Source of the DNA: Arthrobacter ipis
Lineage (GTDB): Bacteria > Actinomycetota > Actinomycetes > Actinomycetales > Micrococcaceae
Direction of reading: 5' to 3'
DNA: 64,000 bases
Assembly (NCBI RefSeq): GCF_014694315.1
Contig: NZ_JAAOXD010000007.1
Span: forward strand, 657,141-721,140
Shown here: piece after piece, positions 22,742 through 31,419 of the stretch
Numbering within the stretch: position 1 is the first letter of the stretch
How the letters are laid out: every line of letters begins with the position of its first letter
The notes under the pieces: generated by a model
Seen by the model: the letters and a program-made list of their open reading frames with translations, nothing else
Database searches by the model: none
What the model was told of the DNA's origin: nothing
Program-made: the position numbers and the translations under genes

Positions 22742-24628
22742 CTACGCGGCTGTGACTGATGTTCGGTCGGGCCAGGGATCCATCGGCAGTGATGATCCCG
22801 TGCCGACGAAGGATCCCTGGCCGTCGATACCGTCCGGGGCGCCATAAGCTTCCGGACATTCGCGACCTTCGAAACCGACGAGACCGTAGTCATCGTCGAA
22901 CCCTTCGAATTCCTCCGGCCCGTCTGGCTGGTCCATCGGCTCGGGCCAGCCGGCCGGTTCCGGACAGTCCGGGGGCGTGCGCCAGTCTTGGTCGGGTGGC
23001 AGGTCGGGCAGGCCCGGCCTGCCGGGCCTGCTGAGCTGTTCGCGTCCGGCTCGGTCATCACTACTGAGCATGGTTTGGATTTGTCGTGGCCATTGGGGTG
23101 GTTCCCAGTCCTGTTGTTCGCTGGGGTAGGAACGTCCCGCCGGCGAAATCCAGCCGGGCGATTCGTGGGCGGTAGCGCTGACCGGTCTCCACGCCGTGGT
23201 GTGTTTCAGTCTGTGGTGTTTCGGGCAGGGCTGGCCAAGGTTGGCGACACCGGTACCGCCGCCGTCTGCCCAGGCCAGGATGTGGTCGGCCTCGTTGTCC
23301 AGCGAGTGGTTGTTACAGCTCGGGAATGTGCACTTCGCGTCGCGGAGCCGCAACCACTGGCGCATCGGCTTCGTCAGCCGGTAGCTGGTGCGTCCGATCT
23401 CCAGGGGCGCCCCGTCTCGCGGGTCGGTGAGGACCCGGAGGAACGATGTTGCGCCGTCGGCGACGAGCCGGCGGGCCATCGACGGCGGGATCGGCCCGTA
23501 CCCGTCGAGTGTTGCCGGCTCATCGGACAGGCCGAGTAGCGAGAACACCGGAACGGTGACCAGGACCTGCGCCGTGGGGGACGGCACCTCACCGACCGGC
23601 ACAAGACCGGACGGCGCATCAGCTACGGGGCCGGAACCTGCGGGGACAGAACCTGCACGCGTCGAACCTGCCGGCACGGAGTCTGCGGGAACCGACTCTG
23701 TGGCCGGGCCGTCAACCACGCCGTCAACCGCGCCGTCAACCGGGCCGTCAACCGGGCCGTCAACCGCGCGGACAACCGGGTGGCCTGCGGTGAGCAGCCA
23801 CGTGGCGAAGGCGTCGACGCGGAGCTGGGTCAGGGTGCGCGTTTCGGTCGGGCCCTGCATGGCGCGGGCGGCGGCGGTGGTGCGGTTCCAGATCCCCGCC
23901 GCCTGGTCGGCGGGCAGATAGGCCGAGAACCAGGCCATGCCGTCCCGGTCCGGGACATACTCCAGCCGCCGGTCCTTCACGCTCTTGCAATGGCGTTTCT
24001 CGATGCTCACCGGATGGTGCCGCTCCCGCCAATAACGGGCCTTGGCCCGGAACCTCGCCGGAGTCAGCTTCCCCGCCGGGCACCCCCGCGCATATCCGGG
24101 CGCGTTCGGGTCCAGGAAATGTGCCTCAAACGCCGCCGCAGCCGCCGGATCCAGCCCGTCCGTTTCATCGCACACGATGCGCGCGTGCTGCCAGGAAATA
24201 GTCCCCGCCTGAAGGCTGGCGAGCGTCAACGGCTGGTCGCTGGTTAGCGTGGCGGATTCGACCAGCAGCCGTGCCGCCGACCCCTCACTCACGGTCAGCG
24301 CACCAGCAACCTCCGCAGTCACGGACATCTGCCGGACGGTGCGGTCCTGCACGGACGCGCCAGGCGGAGTCATGGCCTCCTCCGCCGCGGTAAAGCCGGC
24401 GGCTAGGTGCACTTTTACGGCCGCCAGCCGCGCCTCCATCCCAGCCACTTCCGAAAGCCCGCCCAGGCACGCCTCCGCCTGATCCCCCAGCGGATCCGCC
24501 TCACCCTGCAGTAATTCCGTCCCCGCCGGGCCCGGATCAGCCGCCCTGCGGAGCTCAGCAGCCAGTGCAAGAGCGGAGGCACCGATGGCCTCCAACGTCT
24601 CTGCAACTGCCTCGTTATCCATACCCAA
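22742..24628 (-). CDS. DUF222/HNH endonuclease domain protein
   Basis: 628 residues. The N-terminal two thirds matches the DUF222 (13E12-type) architecture; the HNH nuclease motif lies near residues 430-490 (CTFPSCNNHSLDNEADHILAWADGG, then CPKHHRLKH). Conserved Cys pairs and His residues are all present, so it may be active. A low-complexity stretch between them contains VDGP-type repeats (VDGPVDGPVDGAVDGVVDG) and SVPAG-type repeats. These proteins occur in many copies in Arthrobacter and mycobacteria; their role is unknown and some are linked to mobile DNA. The start at 24628 has no clear RBS; a second ATG is two codons on. Confidence 0.85.
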   Translation of the reverse strand: MGMDNEAVAETLEAIGASALALAAELRRAADPGPAGTELLQGEADPLGDQAEACLGGLSEVAGMEARLAAVKVHLAAGFTAAEEAMTPPGASVQDRTVRQMSVTAEVAGALTVSEGSAARLLVESATLTSDQPLTLASLQAGTISWQHARIVCDETDGLDPAAAAAFEAHFLDPNAPGYARGCPAGKLTPARFRAKARYWRERHHPVSIEKRHCKSVKDRRLEYVPDRDGMAWFSAYLPADQAAGIWNRTTAAARAMQGPTETRTLTQLRVDAFATWLLTAGHPVVRAVDGPVDGPVDGAVDGVVDGPATESVPADSVPAGSTRAGSVPAGSGPVADAPSGLVPVGEVPSPTAQVLVTVPVFSLLGLSDEPATLDGYGPIPPSMARRLVADGATSFLRVLTDPRDGAPLEIGRTSYRLTKPMRQWLRLRDAKCTFPSCNNHSLDNEADHILAWADGGGTGVANLGQPCPKHHRLKHTTAWRPVSATAHESPGWISPAGRSYPSEQQDWEPPQWPRQIQTMLSSDDRAGREQLSRPGRPGLPDLPPDQDWRTPPDCPEPAGWPEPMDQPDGPEEFEGFDDDYGLVGFEGRECPEAYGAPDGIDGQGSFVGTGSSLPMDPWPDRTSVTAA

Positions 24629-24704
24629 AGCATGCCATCGGCCTTTGACAAAAACGACGTTGTCCCGGGGCTATGTGGATAACCGGATCTGACCTAAAAC
24701 CGGG

Positions 24705-26372
24705 TCAGGATTCCGGGGCGCCCTCAGCCGGCAGCGTGAGGGTGAAAGTGGTGCCAGCCCCGGGTTTGCTCTGGCAGGAGATGTCCCCGCCGTGCCGCTC
24801 AACAATGGTCTTGGTGATGGACAGGCCCAGCCCCACCCCGGGAATGGCGGCCTGGCGCGCGGCCTGGGTGCGGAAGAACCGGGTGAAGATGCGCGATGTT
24901 TCTTCTTCGCTGATGCCCATGCCCGTGTCCTGGACCTTTAGCTGCACCCACGATTCGCTACGCCGGGCACTCACGGTGACCTTACCGCCGTCGGGAGAGT
25001 ATTTGATGGCATTGGACACCAGGTTGTCCAGAGCTTGACCGATGCGGAGCGGGTCAGCGTGCGCCCAGAGGGGCGCGGGAACGTCGGTGGTGAGGGAAAC
25101 GTTGCTGGCATCTGCCTGCGCCTGGACGGAGCCGATGCTGTTCTCGATGAGGCCCGCGAGGTCGGTCCGGCGGGGATGCACAGCCAGGACGGCCGACGCC
25201 GACACCAGAAGCTCGGAGACGAGGGAGAGCAGCCGCTCGGCATTGCGCTGGACCACTTCCAGCCGGCGTACGGCATCGGAGCTCAGGGCGTCTGCTTCAT
25301 CCAGCACAAGGTCCACGTTCCCGAGCACTGACATCAGGGGACTGCGGAACTCGTGGGAGACGTTGGAGATCAGCTCTTCCTTGGCGGAGAGTGCTTCCAC
25401 CAGGCCCGTGACGTCACTGTAGACGACGACGGCCCCACTGAACCCGCCGTCGTCGTTCTTGATGATCCGGGCAGCAGTGGCGACCGCCCTCTGCGAGGGT
25501 CCCTCGCCCATCCACACCAGGTAGTCGGCGAAGGTCTCACCGGCAACGGCACGGCGGATCGGGCGCTTGTCCAAAGGAAGCGGAGTTACCCGGTCCTGCC
25601 CGAACATGAGCTGCTGGGCTTCCAGCGGCTGGTCCGTGCCGGAGGGGGCCGCCGCCTGCCGGAAGGTTTGCTGCTGGTTGTTGACCAGTACCTTCTGGCC
25701 GTCCGCATCCACGGCCACAATGCCGACGTCGGTGGTGTCCAGGATGGTCTTGAGCAGCCGTTCGCGGTGCCTGCTTTCCACGAGCAGTTCGCGGAGCTCG
25801 GCGTCCTTCTTTTCCAGCCGCTGGCGCTGCAGGCGGACGTTGGCGCTGGCAAACCTGATTGCCAGCGATACGGCCAGCATCATTAGCGGCAGCAGAATTG
25901 CAGTGGCAATGTCCGAAGGTGAAATCTTGGGAAACTTTTGCACCAGCGTGGGAATGCCGATGAGGAGGGTGCCGAAAAAGCTCAGGAATATGGTGGTGCG
26001 CGGGAAGTTGTCGGAGCTGGAAAGCCAGATCACCGGGAATATCGCCAGAACTCCCAGCCCCGCAACGGCGGGAACCGCGCCGTTGCGGGCGAGCCCGATG
26101 ACCACCATGTCGAGTATCGGAATAACCAAGTAGGCGTTGGGCGGTAGCCGCTCCCAGGGAACCAGAAAGCAGGCGAGAAACGTCGTCACCATCATGGCGA
26201 TGGCGGCAATGAATACTGGGCTCTCGATCAGTGTGGGCCACACTGCGGGCGCGGCAATGGCCAGCGCGGCGAGGATGACCGTCACCGGGAGCTGGCAGAG
26301 CGCCACCTGGACGCGGGGCCGCAGGCGCCGGAAGAAGCGGTCCGTGTCGCGGACCAGCACGTGCTCACCCAA
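24705..26372 (-). CDS. Membrane sensor histidine kinase
   Basis: About 555 residues. Six probable membrane helices occupy residues 28-178, followed by a short coiled coil (LQRQRLEKKDAELRELL), a PAS-like domain (about 205-322, LDTTDVGIVAVDADGQKVLVNN), a HisKA domain with H340 in SNVSHEFRSPL, and an ATPase domain (NLVSNAIKYSP, DTGMGISEEE, GVGLGLSITK). It should autophosphorylate and pass phosphate to an OmpR-type regulator. The best partner is RR2, divergently encoded at 26621. The start is TTG 26372 or, with a better RBS (gggtgag), GTG 26360. It is the only complete kinase in the block. Confidence 0.9.
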   Translation of the reverse strand: MGEHVLVRDTDRFFRRLRPRVQVALCQLPVTVILAALAIAAPAVWPTLIESPVFIAAIAMMVTTFLACFLVPWERLPPNAYLVIPILDMVVIGLARNGAVPAVAGLGVLAIFPVIWLSSSDNFPRTTIFLSFFGTLLIGIPTLVQKFPKISPSDIATAILLPLMMLAVSLAIRFASANVRLQRQRLEKKDAELRELLVESRHRERLLKTILDTTDVGIVAVDADGQKVLVNNQQQTFRQAAAPSGTDQPLEAQQLMFGQDRVTPLPLDKRPIRRAVAGETFADYLVWMGEGPSQRAVATAARIIKNDDGGFSGAVVVYSDVTGLVEALSAKEELISNVSHEFRSPLMSVLGNVDLVLDEADALSSDAVRRLEVVQRNAERLLSLVSELLVSASAVLAVHPRRTDLAGLIENSIGSVQAQADASNVSLTTDVPAPLWAHADPLRIGQALDNLVSNAIKYSPDGGKVTVSARRSESWVQLKVQDTGMGISEEETSRIFTRFFRTQAARQAAIPGVGLGLSITKTIVERHGGDISCQSKPGAGTTFTLTLPAEGAPES

Positions 26373-26620
26373 TGCGGCTGCGCCCGGTACTGGCCTGCTC
26401 TTCCATATTCGGAGACCGCTCGTGTTTATACGAAGACATGATGCCCATTATGCACACCTATTCTTCGGTATTTGGAGGGGGCGGCGCCGCCGTCGAGTGT
26501 ACGTCCAAAAGATATGGGTAATTTTCGCTCTTTGAGCCCTTCTACGTTGTAGCGTAGGTAATCTGGTAACGCTTACCGCATTGCGCTGGGCTGTGCGGTG
26601 GTTTTGCCTGGATAGAGGTA
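26373..26620. promoter_or_regulatory. Divergent intergenic region between the kinase and RR2
   Basis: 248 bp with no supported gene. A promoter toward RR2 is plausible: TTGAGC (26532-26537), 17-bp spacer, TAGGTA (26555-26560). It overlaps a short inverted repeat, ctacg-N6-cgtag (26542-26557), and ggtaa/ttacc lies just downstream. These could bind RR2 itself. Confidence 0.35.
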
Positions 26621-27415
26621 GTGGTGGGTGATCTTGGTGTTGCCGTGGTCATCGAGGATGATGTCGACGTGCGGAATCTCCTCGACGCGGTTTTGCAGCA
26701 GGCTGGTTTTGAGGTGCACTCGGCAGGGACCGGCCGTGACGGGGTTGATGTTGCCAGGCAGCGTCAGGCGAACGTTATAACGCTCGACGTCGGTCTCCCG
26801 GACATTGACGGGTTCGAAGTCCTTCGGCGCATTCGGCAGTTCAGTGACGCCTACATTGTGATGCTGACCGGCCGGGATGAGGAGCTTGACACCATCACGG
26901 CACTTCAGGGCGGAGCGGACGACTACATCGTCAAGCCCTTCCGGCCGCGCGAATTGCGGGCCCGGATAACGGCGATGCTGCGCAGGCCCCGGGTCGCTTC
27001 CGGTGATGATGCTCCGTCTTCCGAGGAGTCCGGGCCGGTTGGCTCGGCCGGTCCCGCCGCTGCCGCCGGTTCGCGCCGGGGCACCGTGCTGCAGCACAAC
27101 GGGCTGGCACTCGACACCGAAACTCGGACCGTTGCCCTGGGCGGCACGCCGCTGGGACTGACCCGGAGCGAATTCGACTTGCTGCACGAGCTGCTGAAGG
27201 GAACGGGCGCGGTGCGCACCAGGGCCGATCTGGTGCGTGTGGTGCGGGGCGAGTACTACGGCGAGGACACCTACATCAGCGAAGCCGACGAAAGGGCAGT
27301 CGAGGTCCACATCGGCAACCTGCGCCGGAAACTCCGGGAGGACCCGCAGGATCCACGCTGGCTCGTAACCGTGCGGGGCGTGGGCTACCGGCTGGCGCCG
27401 AAGCGGGCGGAGTAG
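26621..27415 (+). CDS. OmpR-type response regulator (RR2)
   Basis: 264 residues. Receiver domain with acidic residues E12/D13/D14, phospho-acceptor D56 in TLDVGLPD, and the lysine in YIVKPFRPRELRARI. The winged helix has LTRSEFDLLHELL and VEVHIGNLRRKLRED. The linker is shorter and Ala/Gly-rich, without the hexapeptide repeats of RR1; otherwise the two are clearly paralogous (shared RPRELRAR-MLRRPR segment). The start is one of two adjacent GTG codons (26621, 26624) behind gatagagg. Divergent to the membrane kinase, so they probably form a pair. It ends 7 bp from the convergent Hpt-like gene. Confidence 0.9.
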   Translation: MVGDLGVAVVIEDDVDVRNLLDAVLQQAGFEVHSAGTGRDGVDVARQRQANVITLDVGLPDIDGFEVLRRIRQFSDAYIVMLTGRDEELDTITALQGGADDYIVKPFRPRELRARITAMLRRPRVASGDDAPSSEESGPVGSAGPAAAAGSRRGTVLQHNGLALDTETRTVALGGTPLGLTRSEFDLLHELLKGTGAVRTRADLVRVVRGEYYGEDTYISEADERAVEVHIGNLRRKLREDPQDPRWLVTVRGVGYRLAPKRAE

Positions 27416-27422
27416 GGGAGCG

Positions 27423-27896
27423 TTACGTTGGCTCGTATGCCTCCGGCGGGAGGTAACCGTCCTTGAGGCCACACACGGTTTGGTCGCCGGTAAGCGCCAC
27501 AAAGGGCAGCAGCCGGCGGACGGCGGGCAGGTCTCCGCTCTTGACGAGGCGTTCCAGGTTTACCGCCAGCTGGGCCAGCCGTGAGGCACCCACCATCATG
27601 GCCGAGTTCTTCAGGCTGAGAACGGCATCCATGGCTGCGTCAGCGTCGTCGTGTTCGACCGAGGCCTCGAGGTAGGTGCGGCGCTTGTCCCAGATCCTGA
27701 TGTAGTCCCTGGCGAAGTTATGTGCCACTCCAGTGCTGCCCATGTCTTCTTCGAGGTCGTGAAGGACATCCAGGTTTAAGACGGGCAAGGCGGCACTCTC
27801 CGATTCGTTGTGAAGCATGCCATCAGGGACGCCAGACGCCGGGACGCAGACGCCGCTGGCGTTGCTCTCGGCTGCTCCGGAACCTGAAATGGACAT
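27423..27896 (-). CDS. Hpt-like protein lacking the phospho-histidine
   Basis: 157 residues. After a variable 37-residue N-terminus, residues 40-140 look like an Hpt four-helix bundle: LDVLHDLEEDMG, FARDYIRIWDKRRTYLEASV, then AVLSLKNSAMMVGASRLAQL. Canonical Hpt domains read xHxLKGSSxxxGA; here the His position is L93 while the following L95-K96 and the GA turn are kept. It therefore cannot be a normal phosphotransfer protein and may bind a receiver as an inhibitor or scaffold. It is the last gene after tad operon 1 on the same strand, 106 bp after tadC. The Hpt assignment is from pattern only. Confidence 0.65.
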   Translation of the reverse strand: MSISGSGAAESNASGVCVPASGVPDGMLHNESESAALPVLNLDVLHDLEEDMGSTGVAHNFARDYIRIWDKRRTYLEASVEHDDADAAMDAVLSLKNSAMMVGASRLAQLAVNLERLVKSGDLPAVRRLLPFVALTGDQTVCGLKDGYLPPEAYEPT

Positions 27897-28002
27897 GACT
27901 TAAGGCTACTTTCTGAGGTTGGGAAAACCCTGATTGAGCTTGGATCTTGTGGAAACCCTGCGGGTACCTTGTGGTGGTTGTAAACCTGCGGAAGCCACAA
28001 CC

Positions 28003-28890
28003 TCACTGGTTGGCGAAGGTCTCGATGGTGTTGATGACAGCGGGGCCGAGGATGGCAATGAAGAGGACGGGGAAGATGAAGAACAACAGCGGAAAGAGGA
28101 TCATCACCGGTAGCTTCATTGCCTTTTCCTCGGCACGCTGGCGGCGCTTCACGCGCATCACCTTGGCCTGCACGCGCAACACGCGGCTGATGGCAATGCC
28201 GTACGTGTCCGCCTGCACGACGGCCTGCACGAAGCTGCGCAGTTCAGGGAGGTTTGTGCGCTCGGCCAGTGCAAGATAGGACTCACGGCGGCTCCGGCCC
28301 ACCTGCATGTCCTGGAGGGTACGGACCAGTTCCTCCGCCAAGGGTCCCTTGCCGTTCTCGCCGGCGCGGGACATGGCGCCTTCGAAGCCGAGGCCGGCCT
28401 CAACGGAAATCAGCATCTGGTCCAGGGTATTGGCGAGCTCCAGCTGCATGGCCTTCTGCCGCTCCTGTCCCTTGCTGTAAAGCATTAGGTCCGGGATGAA
28501 GTATCCCAGGAATAGGACAAAGATGCCCACGAGCTTGATGATCGGCGTCGTCCCGATGGAGCTCAGCCACAGTCCAACGAGACCGCCCACCAGACCCAGG
28601 GCGGGCTTGGCCGCGAGCACGCGGCCCAGCGGAAGGTTTGCCGGGCGGCCAGCGAGGGAGAGCAGGTGGTCGAGCTTCTGCACGTAGCTGGCAGGAGTGA
28701 GCCTGCGGCCAATTTGTTCAAGCCGGCCGGTGCTGGTTTTCTTCTCCACTTCAGACCGGTGGGTGGCGCCGCTCGAAAGAATTTTGCGGGCAACCGCTTG
28801 GCCTTTTTTGTCTGTGGAGAGCAGGGACCAGGCGAGGTAGCCGAGCGGAAGACAGATCAGGAGGAGGGAAAGGAGAATTAAGGGATCCAT
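28003..28890 (-). CDS. tadC: Tad pilus inner-membrane platform protein TadC (cluster 1)
   Basis: 295 residues, a type II secretion F-domain protein. Membrane helices lie at the N-terminus, about 90-130 and at the C-terminus. The conserved F-domain segment is DQMLISVEAGLGFEGAMSRA...EELVRTLQDMQVGRSRRES, followed by KRRQRAEEKAMKLPVMILFPL. With TadB it forms the platform on which the ATPase drives Flp pilus assembly. Last core gene of tad operon 1; 7 bp after tadB. Paralogue of 35368-36246. Confidence 0.92.
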   Translation of the reverse strand: MDPLILLSLLLICLPLGYLAWSLLSTDKKGQAVARKILSSGATHRSEVEKKTSTGRLEQIGRRLTPASYVQKLDHLLSLAGRPANLPLGRVLAAKPALGLVGGLVGLWLSSIGTTPIIKLVGIFVLFLGYFIPDLMLYSKGQERQKAMQLELANTLDQMLISVEAGLGFEGAMSRAGENGKGPLAEELVRTLQDMQVGRSRRESYLALAERTNLPELRSFVQAVVQADTYGIAISRVLRVQAKVMRVKRRQRAEEKAMKLPVMILFPLLFFIFPVLFIAILGPAVINTIETFANQ

Positions 28891-28897
28891 GGCCGCC

Positions 28898-29830
28898 TCA
28901 GAACTTCAGGTCGATGATCTTGCGCATCCAGAGACCGCCGATGGTCATCAGGATGATCGAGGCAACGATCATGATCCAGCCCAGAACGGTGGAAACCATC
29001 TTGTCCATGTAACCCGGGCTGACCACCATGAGCATGGCAACGATGCCGATGGGGAGCGCCATGAGGATGTAGGCGGAGAATTTCCCTTCTGCGGCGAGGG
29101 ACTTGATATGGCCCTTGATCTCGTTGCGCTCGCGGATCGTCTCGTTGACCTGGTCCAGGACTTCAGCCAAGTTGCCGCCCACTTCACGGTTGATCTGGAT
29201 GGCTTGGGAGATCCAAACAAAGTCCTCGTTCTGCATGCGCTCCGCAGTGTCGTTGAGTGACACGAGCAGGTCCCGGCCGAGGCTGGTCTCCGAGACGACC
29301 CGGCGCATTTCCTCGGAGGTCGGCGCCTGCGATTCGTTGGCCGCTGCATCGATGGCCCGCAGGATACTGTGCCCCGCCCGGAGGCTGCCGGACAGCAATT
29401 GCAGGGTGTCGCCTAGCTGGTCTCCGAACTTGGTGCGCCGCTTGCCTGTCAGGAAGCCCAGCACCAGATGGCCTACAAACGGCGCCGCCACTACTGCGAG
29501 AATGGCTAGCAAAGGCCCTGCCACCACCAAGCCCACCAGTGCGCCAACGAACGCGCCGATCAGCACCAAGAGCAGGAAGTCTGCCTGGCTCAGTCGAAGG
29601 CCCGCGTTTTCCAAGCGTTCACGGTTGAAGTAGCGGACATTCCTATTCGCAAGGAGTCGGTCAATGGAGAGGACCGCGTTGCCGGCGAATCGGGTGAGTT
29701 GAGAGTCTGCCTCCATCCGGAACGGACGACGGCGGTCCAACGGCACGGTGGGGGTGGGGGGAATTGTCACCGCGACCCCGGCGAGGGCGATGGCGGCAAC
29801 CACGAGGATGATTCCTAAGGTCAGGACCAT
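28898..29830 (-). CDS. tadB: Tad pilus inner-membrane platform protein TadB (cluster 1)
   Basis: 310 residues with a first helix at 2-22, two more around 85-125 and two at the C-terminus. F-domain signature: GDTLQLLSGSLRAGHSILRAIDAAA, then AIQINREVGGNLAEVLDQVNETIRERNEIKGHIKSLAAEGKFSA. Partner of TadC. It starts 5 bp after cpaF and ends 7 bp before tadC, so the genes are one operon. Confidence 0.92.
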   Translation of the reverse strand: MVLTLGIILVVAAIALAGVAVTIPPTPTVPLDRRRPFRMEADSQLTRFAGNAVLSIDRLLANRNVRYFNRERLENAGLRLSQADFLLLVLIGAFVGALVGLVVAGPLLAILAVVAAPFVGHLVLGFLTGKRRTKFGDQLGDTLQLLSGSLRAGHSILRAIDAAANESQAPTSEEMRRVVSETSLGRDLLVSLNDTAERMQNEDFVWISQAIQINREVGGNLAEVLDQVNETIRERNEIKGHIKSLAAEGKFSAYILMALPIGIVAMLMVVSPGYMDKMVSTVLGWIMIVASIILMTIGGLWMRKIIDLKF

Positions 29831-29835
29831 GAACG

Positions 29836-31419
29836 TCAGTGCTTTCCGCTAAGGGCTAAAGGGGCGCCGAAGACAGCCGCCGAAACGTGTATGCCCATAT
29901 CTTCAAAGCGGTCGATAAACCGCGGACGGATGCCTGTGGGGATGGGTGAGCCCAGAAACCGTCCGTGCTGGTCCACGCCGGCGGAATAGTCGAAGACGAA
30001 GGCATCCTGGAGCGTGACAATGTCGCCCTCCATGCCCTGGACCTCAGTTACGTGCGTGATGCGCCTGGTACCATCTCGGAGACGGGAAATCTGGATGATG
30101 AGGTTGACGGCCGAGGCGATCTGCTCGCGGATGGCCCGCAACGGCAGGTCCATTCCCGCCATGAGGACCAGGGTCTCCAGACGCGCGACGGCGTCGCGGG
30201 GCGAGTTCGAGTGCACCGTGGACAGCGAACCGTCGTGCCCCGTGTTCATCGCCTGAAGCATGTCGAGGGATTCCCCGCCGCGGACCTCGCCCACCACGAT
30301 GCGGTCGGGGCGCATTCGGAGCGAGTTCCGGAGCAGTTCGCGAATGGTGACTTCGCCTTTGCCCTCCGTATTCGGCGGCCGGCTCTCCAAGCGCACAACG
30401 TGTTCTTGCTGGATCTGTAGTTCTACCGCATCCTCGATGGTCACGATGCGCTCGTTGGCAGGGAGGAACGATGAAAGAACGTTGAGCAGGGTTGTTTTCC
30501 CTGTCCCTGTGCCGCCCGAAACAATGATGTTCAGCTTGGCCTTGACGCACGCGTCGAGCAGCTCGGCCATCTCCGGCGTCAGCGTTCCGAAATCGATGAG
30601 GTTCTGTACGGTCAACGGCACCTTGCTGAACTTACGGATGGTCAGGGAGGAACCGCCCACTGCCAGCGGAGGAATCACAGCGTTGACACGTGAGCCGTCT
30701 TCCAGGCGCGCGTCAACCAGCGGTGAGGACTCGTCGATGCGCCGGCCCACCTTGGAAACAATTCGCTCTATGACCTTGCGCAGGTGGTCCTCAGAGCTGA
30801 ACCGGGATTCTGTCAGGGTCAGCTGGCCCTTGCGCTCCACATAAATTTGGTCCATCCGGTTCACCATGATTTCCGTGACGGCCGGATCATCAAGCAGCCG
30901 CTGCAATGGACCGTAACCCAGCACGTCGTCGGCCACATCTGCGACGAGGCGGGAGCGTTCATCAACGGTAAGCGGAACCTGCTCCGCATCGATGATGCGG
31001 ATGAGCTCCTCCCGGGCGGTGCTCTGTAGCTCATTCTCGGTAATCGCCGAGTCGTTGAACCTGGCTCCCATCCGTTCGAAGAGAGCAGTCGCGGCACGCT
31101 GCTTCAGAGCAGCAAAGACGTCAACCGGCTGCTGAGTTTTGGGTCTGAAGGCGTCCTTCTGGGAGGCTGAAGGATGTTTAGGTTGCATTGCCGTCTCCTG
31201 CCGAGCCGGGCTCGGCTGGCCGGGTTCGCGGCGCACTGCAGGTGCACCTGCCGTCTCTGCCTGTGCCGCCGGCGCGTTCCTCGCGGTCCCGGGGCGAGGG
31301 GCTGTTATTGCACGAGTCGACGAGGAAGAAGCAGCCGGTGCCACTGATGCGGCCGGGGGAATGGCAGCAGCTGGCTGTGGCTTCGTCTGGGCCGCCTGAA
31401 TGCGTTCCGACAGCTTCAA
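29836..31419 (-). CDS. cpaF: Tad pilus assembly ATPase CpaF/TadA (cluster 1)
   Basis: 527 residues. The N-terminal 120 residues are Ala/Pro-rich and probably flexible. The rest is a secretion ATPase: GYGPLQRLLDDPAVTEIMVN, Walker A VSGGTGTGKTTLLNVLS, Asp box IVTIEDAVELQIQQEH, Walker B region RPDRIVVGEVRGGESLDML and His box MNTGHDGSLSTVHSN. It powers Flp pilin polymerisation as a hexamer. The start is TTG, directly after the cpaE stop; this gives MKLSERIQ, aligning with MNLTDRFQ of the cluster 2 copy. Confidence 0.93.
   Translation of the reverse strand: MKLSERIQAAQTKPQPAAAIPPAASVAPAASSSSTRAITAPRPGTARNAPAAQAETAGAPAVRREPGQPSPARQETAMQPKHPSASQKDAFRPKTQQPVDVFAALKQRAATALFERMGARFNDSAITENELQSTAREELIRIIDAEQVPLTVDERSRLVADVADDVLGYGPLQRLLDDPAVTEIMVNRMDQIYVERKGQLTLTESRFSSEDHLRKVIERIVSKVGRRIDESSPLVDARLEDGSRVNAVIPPLAVGGSSLTIRKFSKVPLTVQNLIDFGTLTPEMAELLDACVKAKLNIIVSGGTGTGKTTLLNVLSSFLPANERIVTIEDAVELQIQQEHVVRLESRPPNTEGKGEVTIRELLRNSLRMRPDRIVVGEVRGGESLDMLQAMNTGHDGSLSTVHSNSPRDAVARLETLVLMAGMDLPLRAIREQIASAVNLIIQISRLRDGTRRITHVTEVQGMEGDIVTLQDAFVFDYSAGVDQHGRFLGSPIPTGIRPRFIDRFEDMGIHVSAAVFGAPLALSGKH

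Noticed and set aside
24675..24683. Perfect DnaA box (TTATCCACA) on the minus strand
   Set aside because: Single copy with no AT-rich unwinding region or dnaA/dnaN nearby; one such 9-mer is expected by chance in a window of this size.
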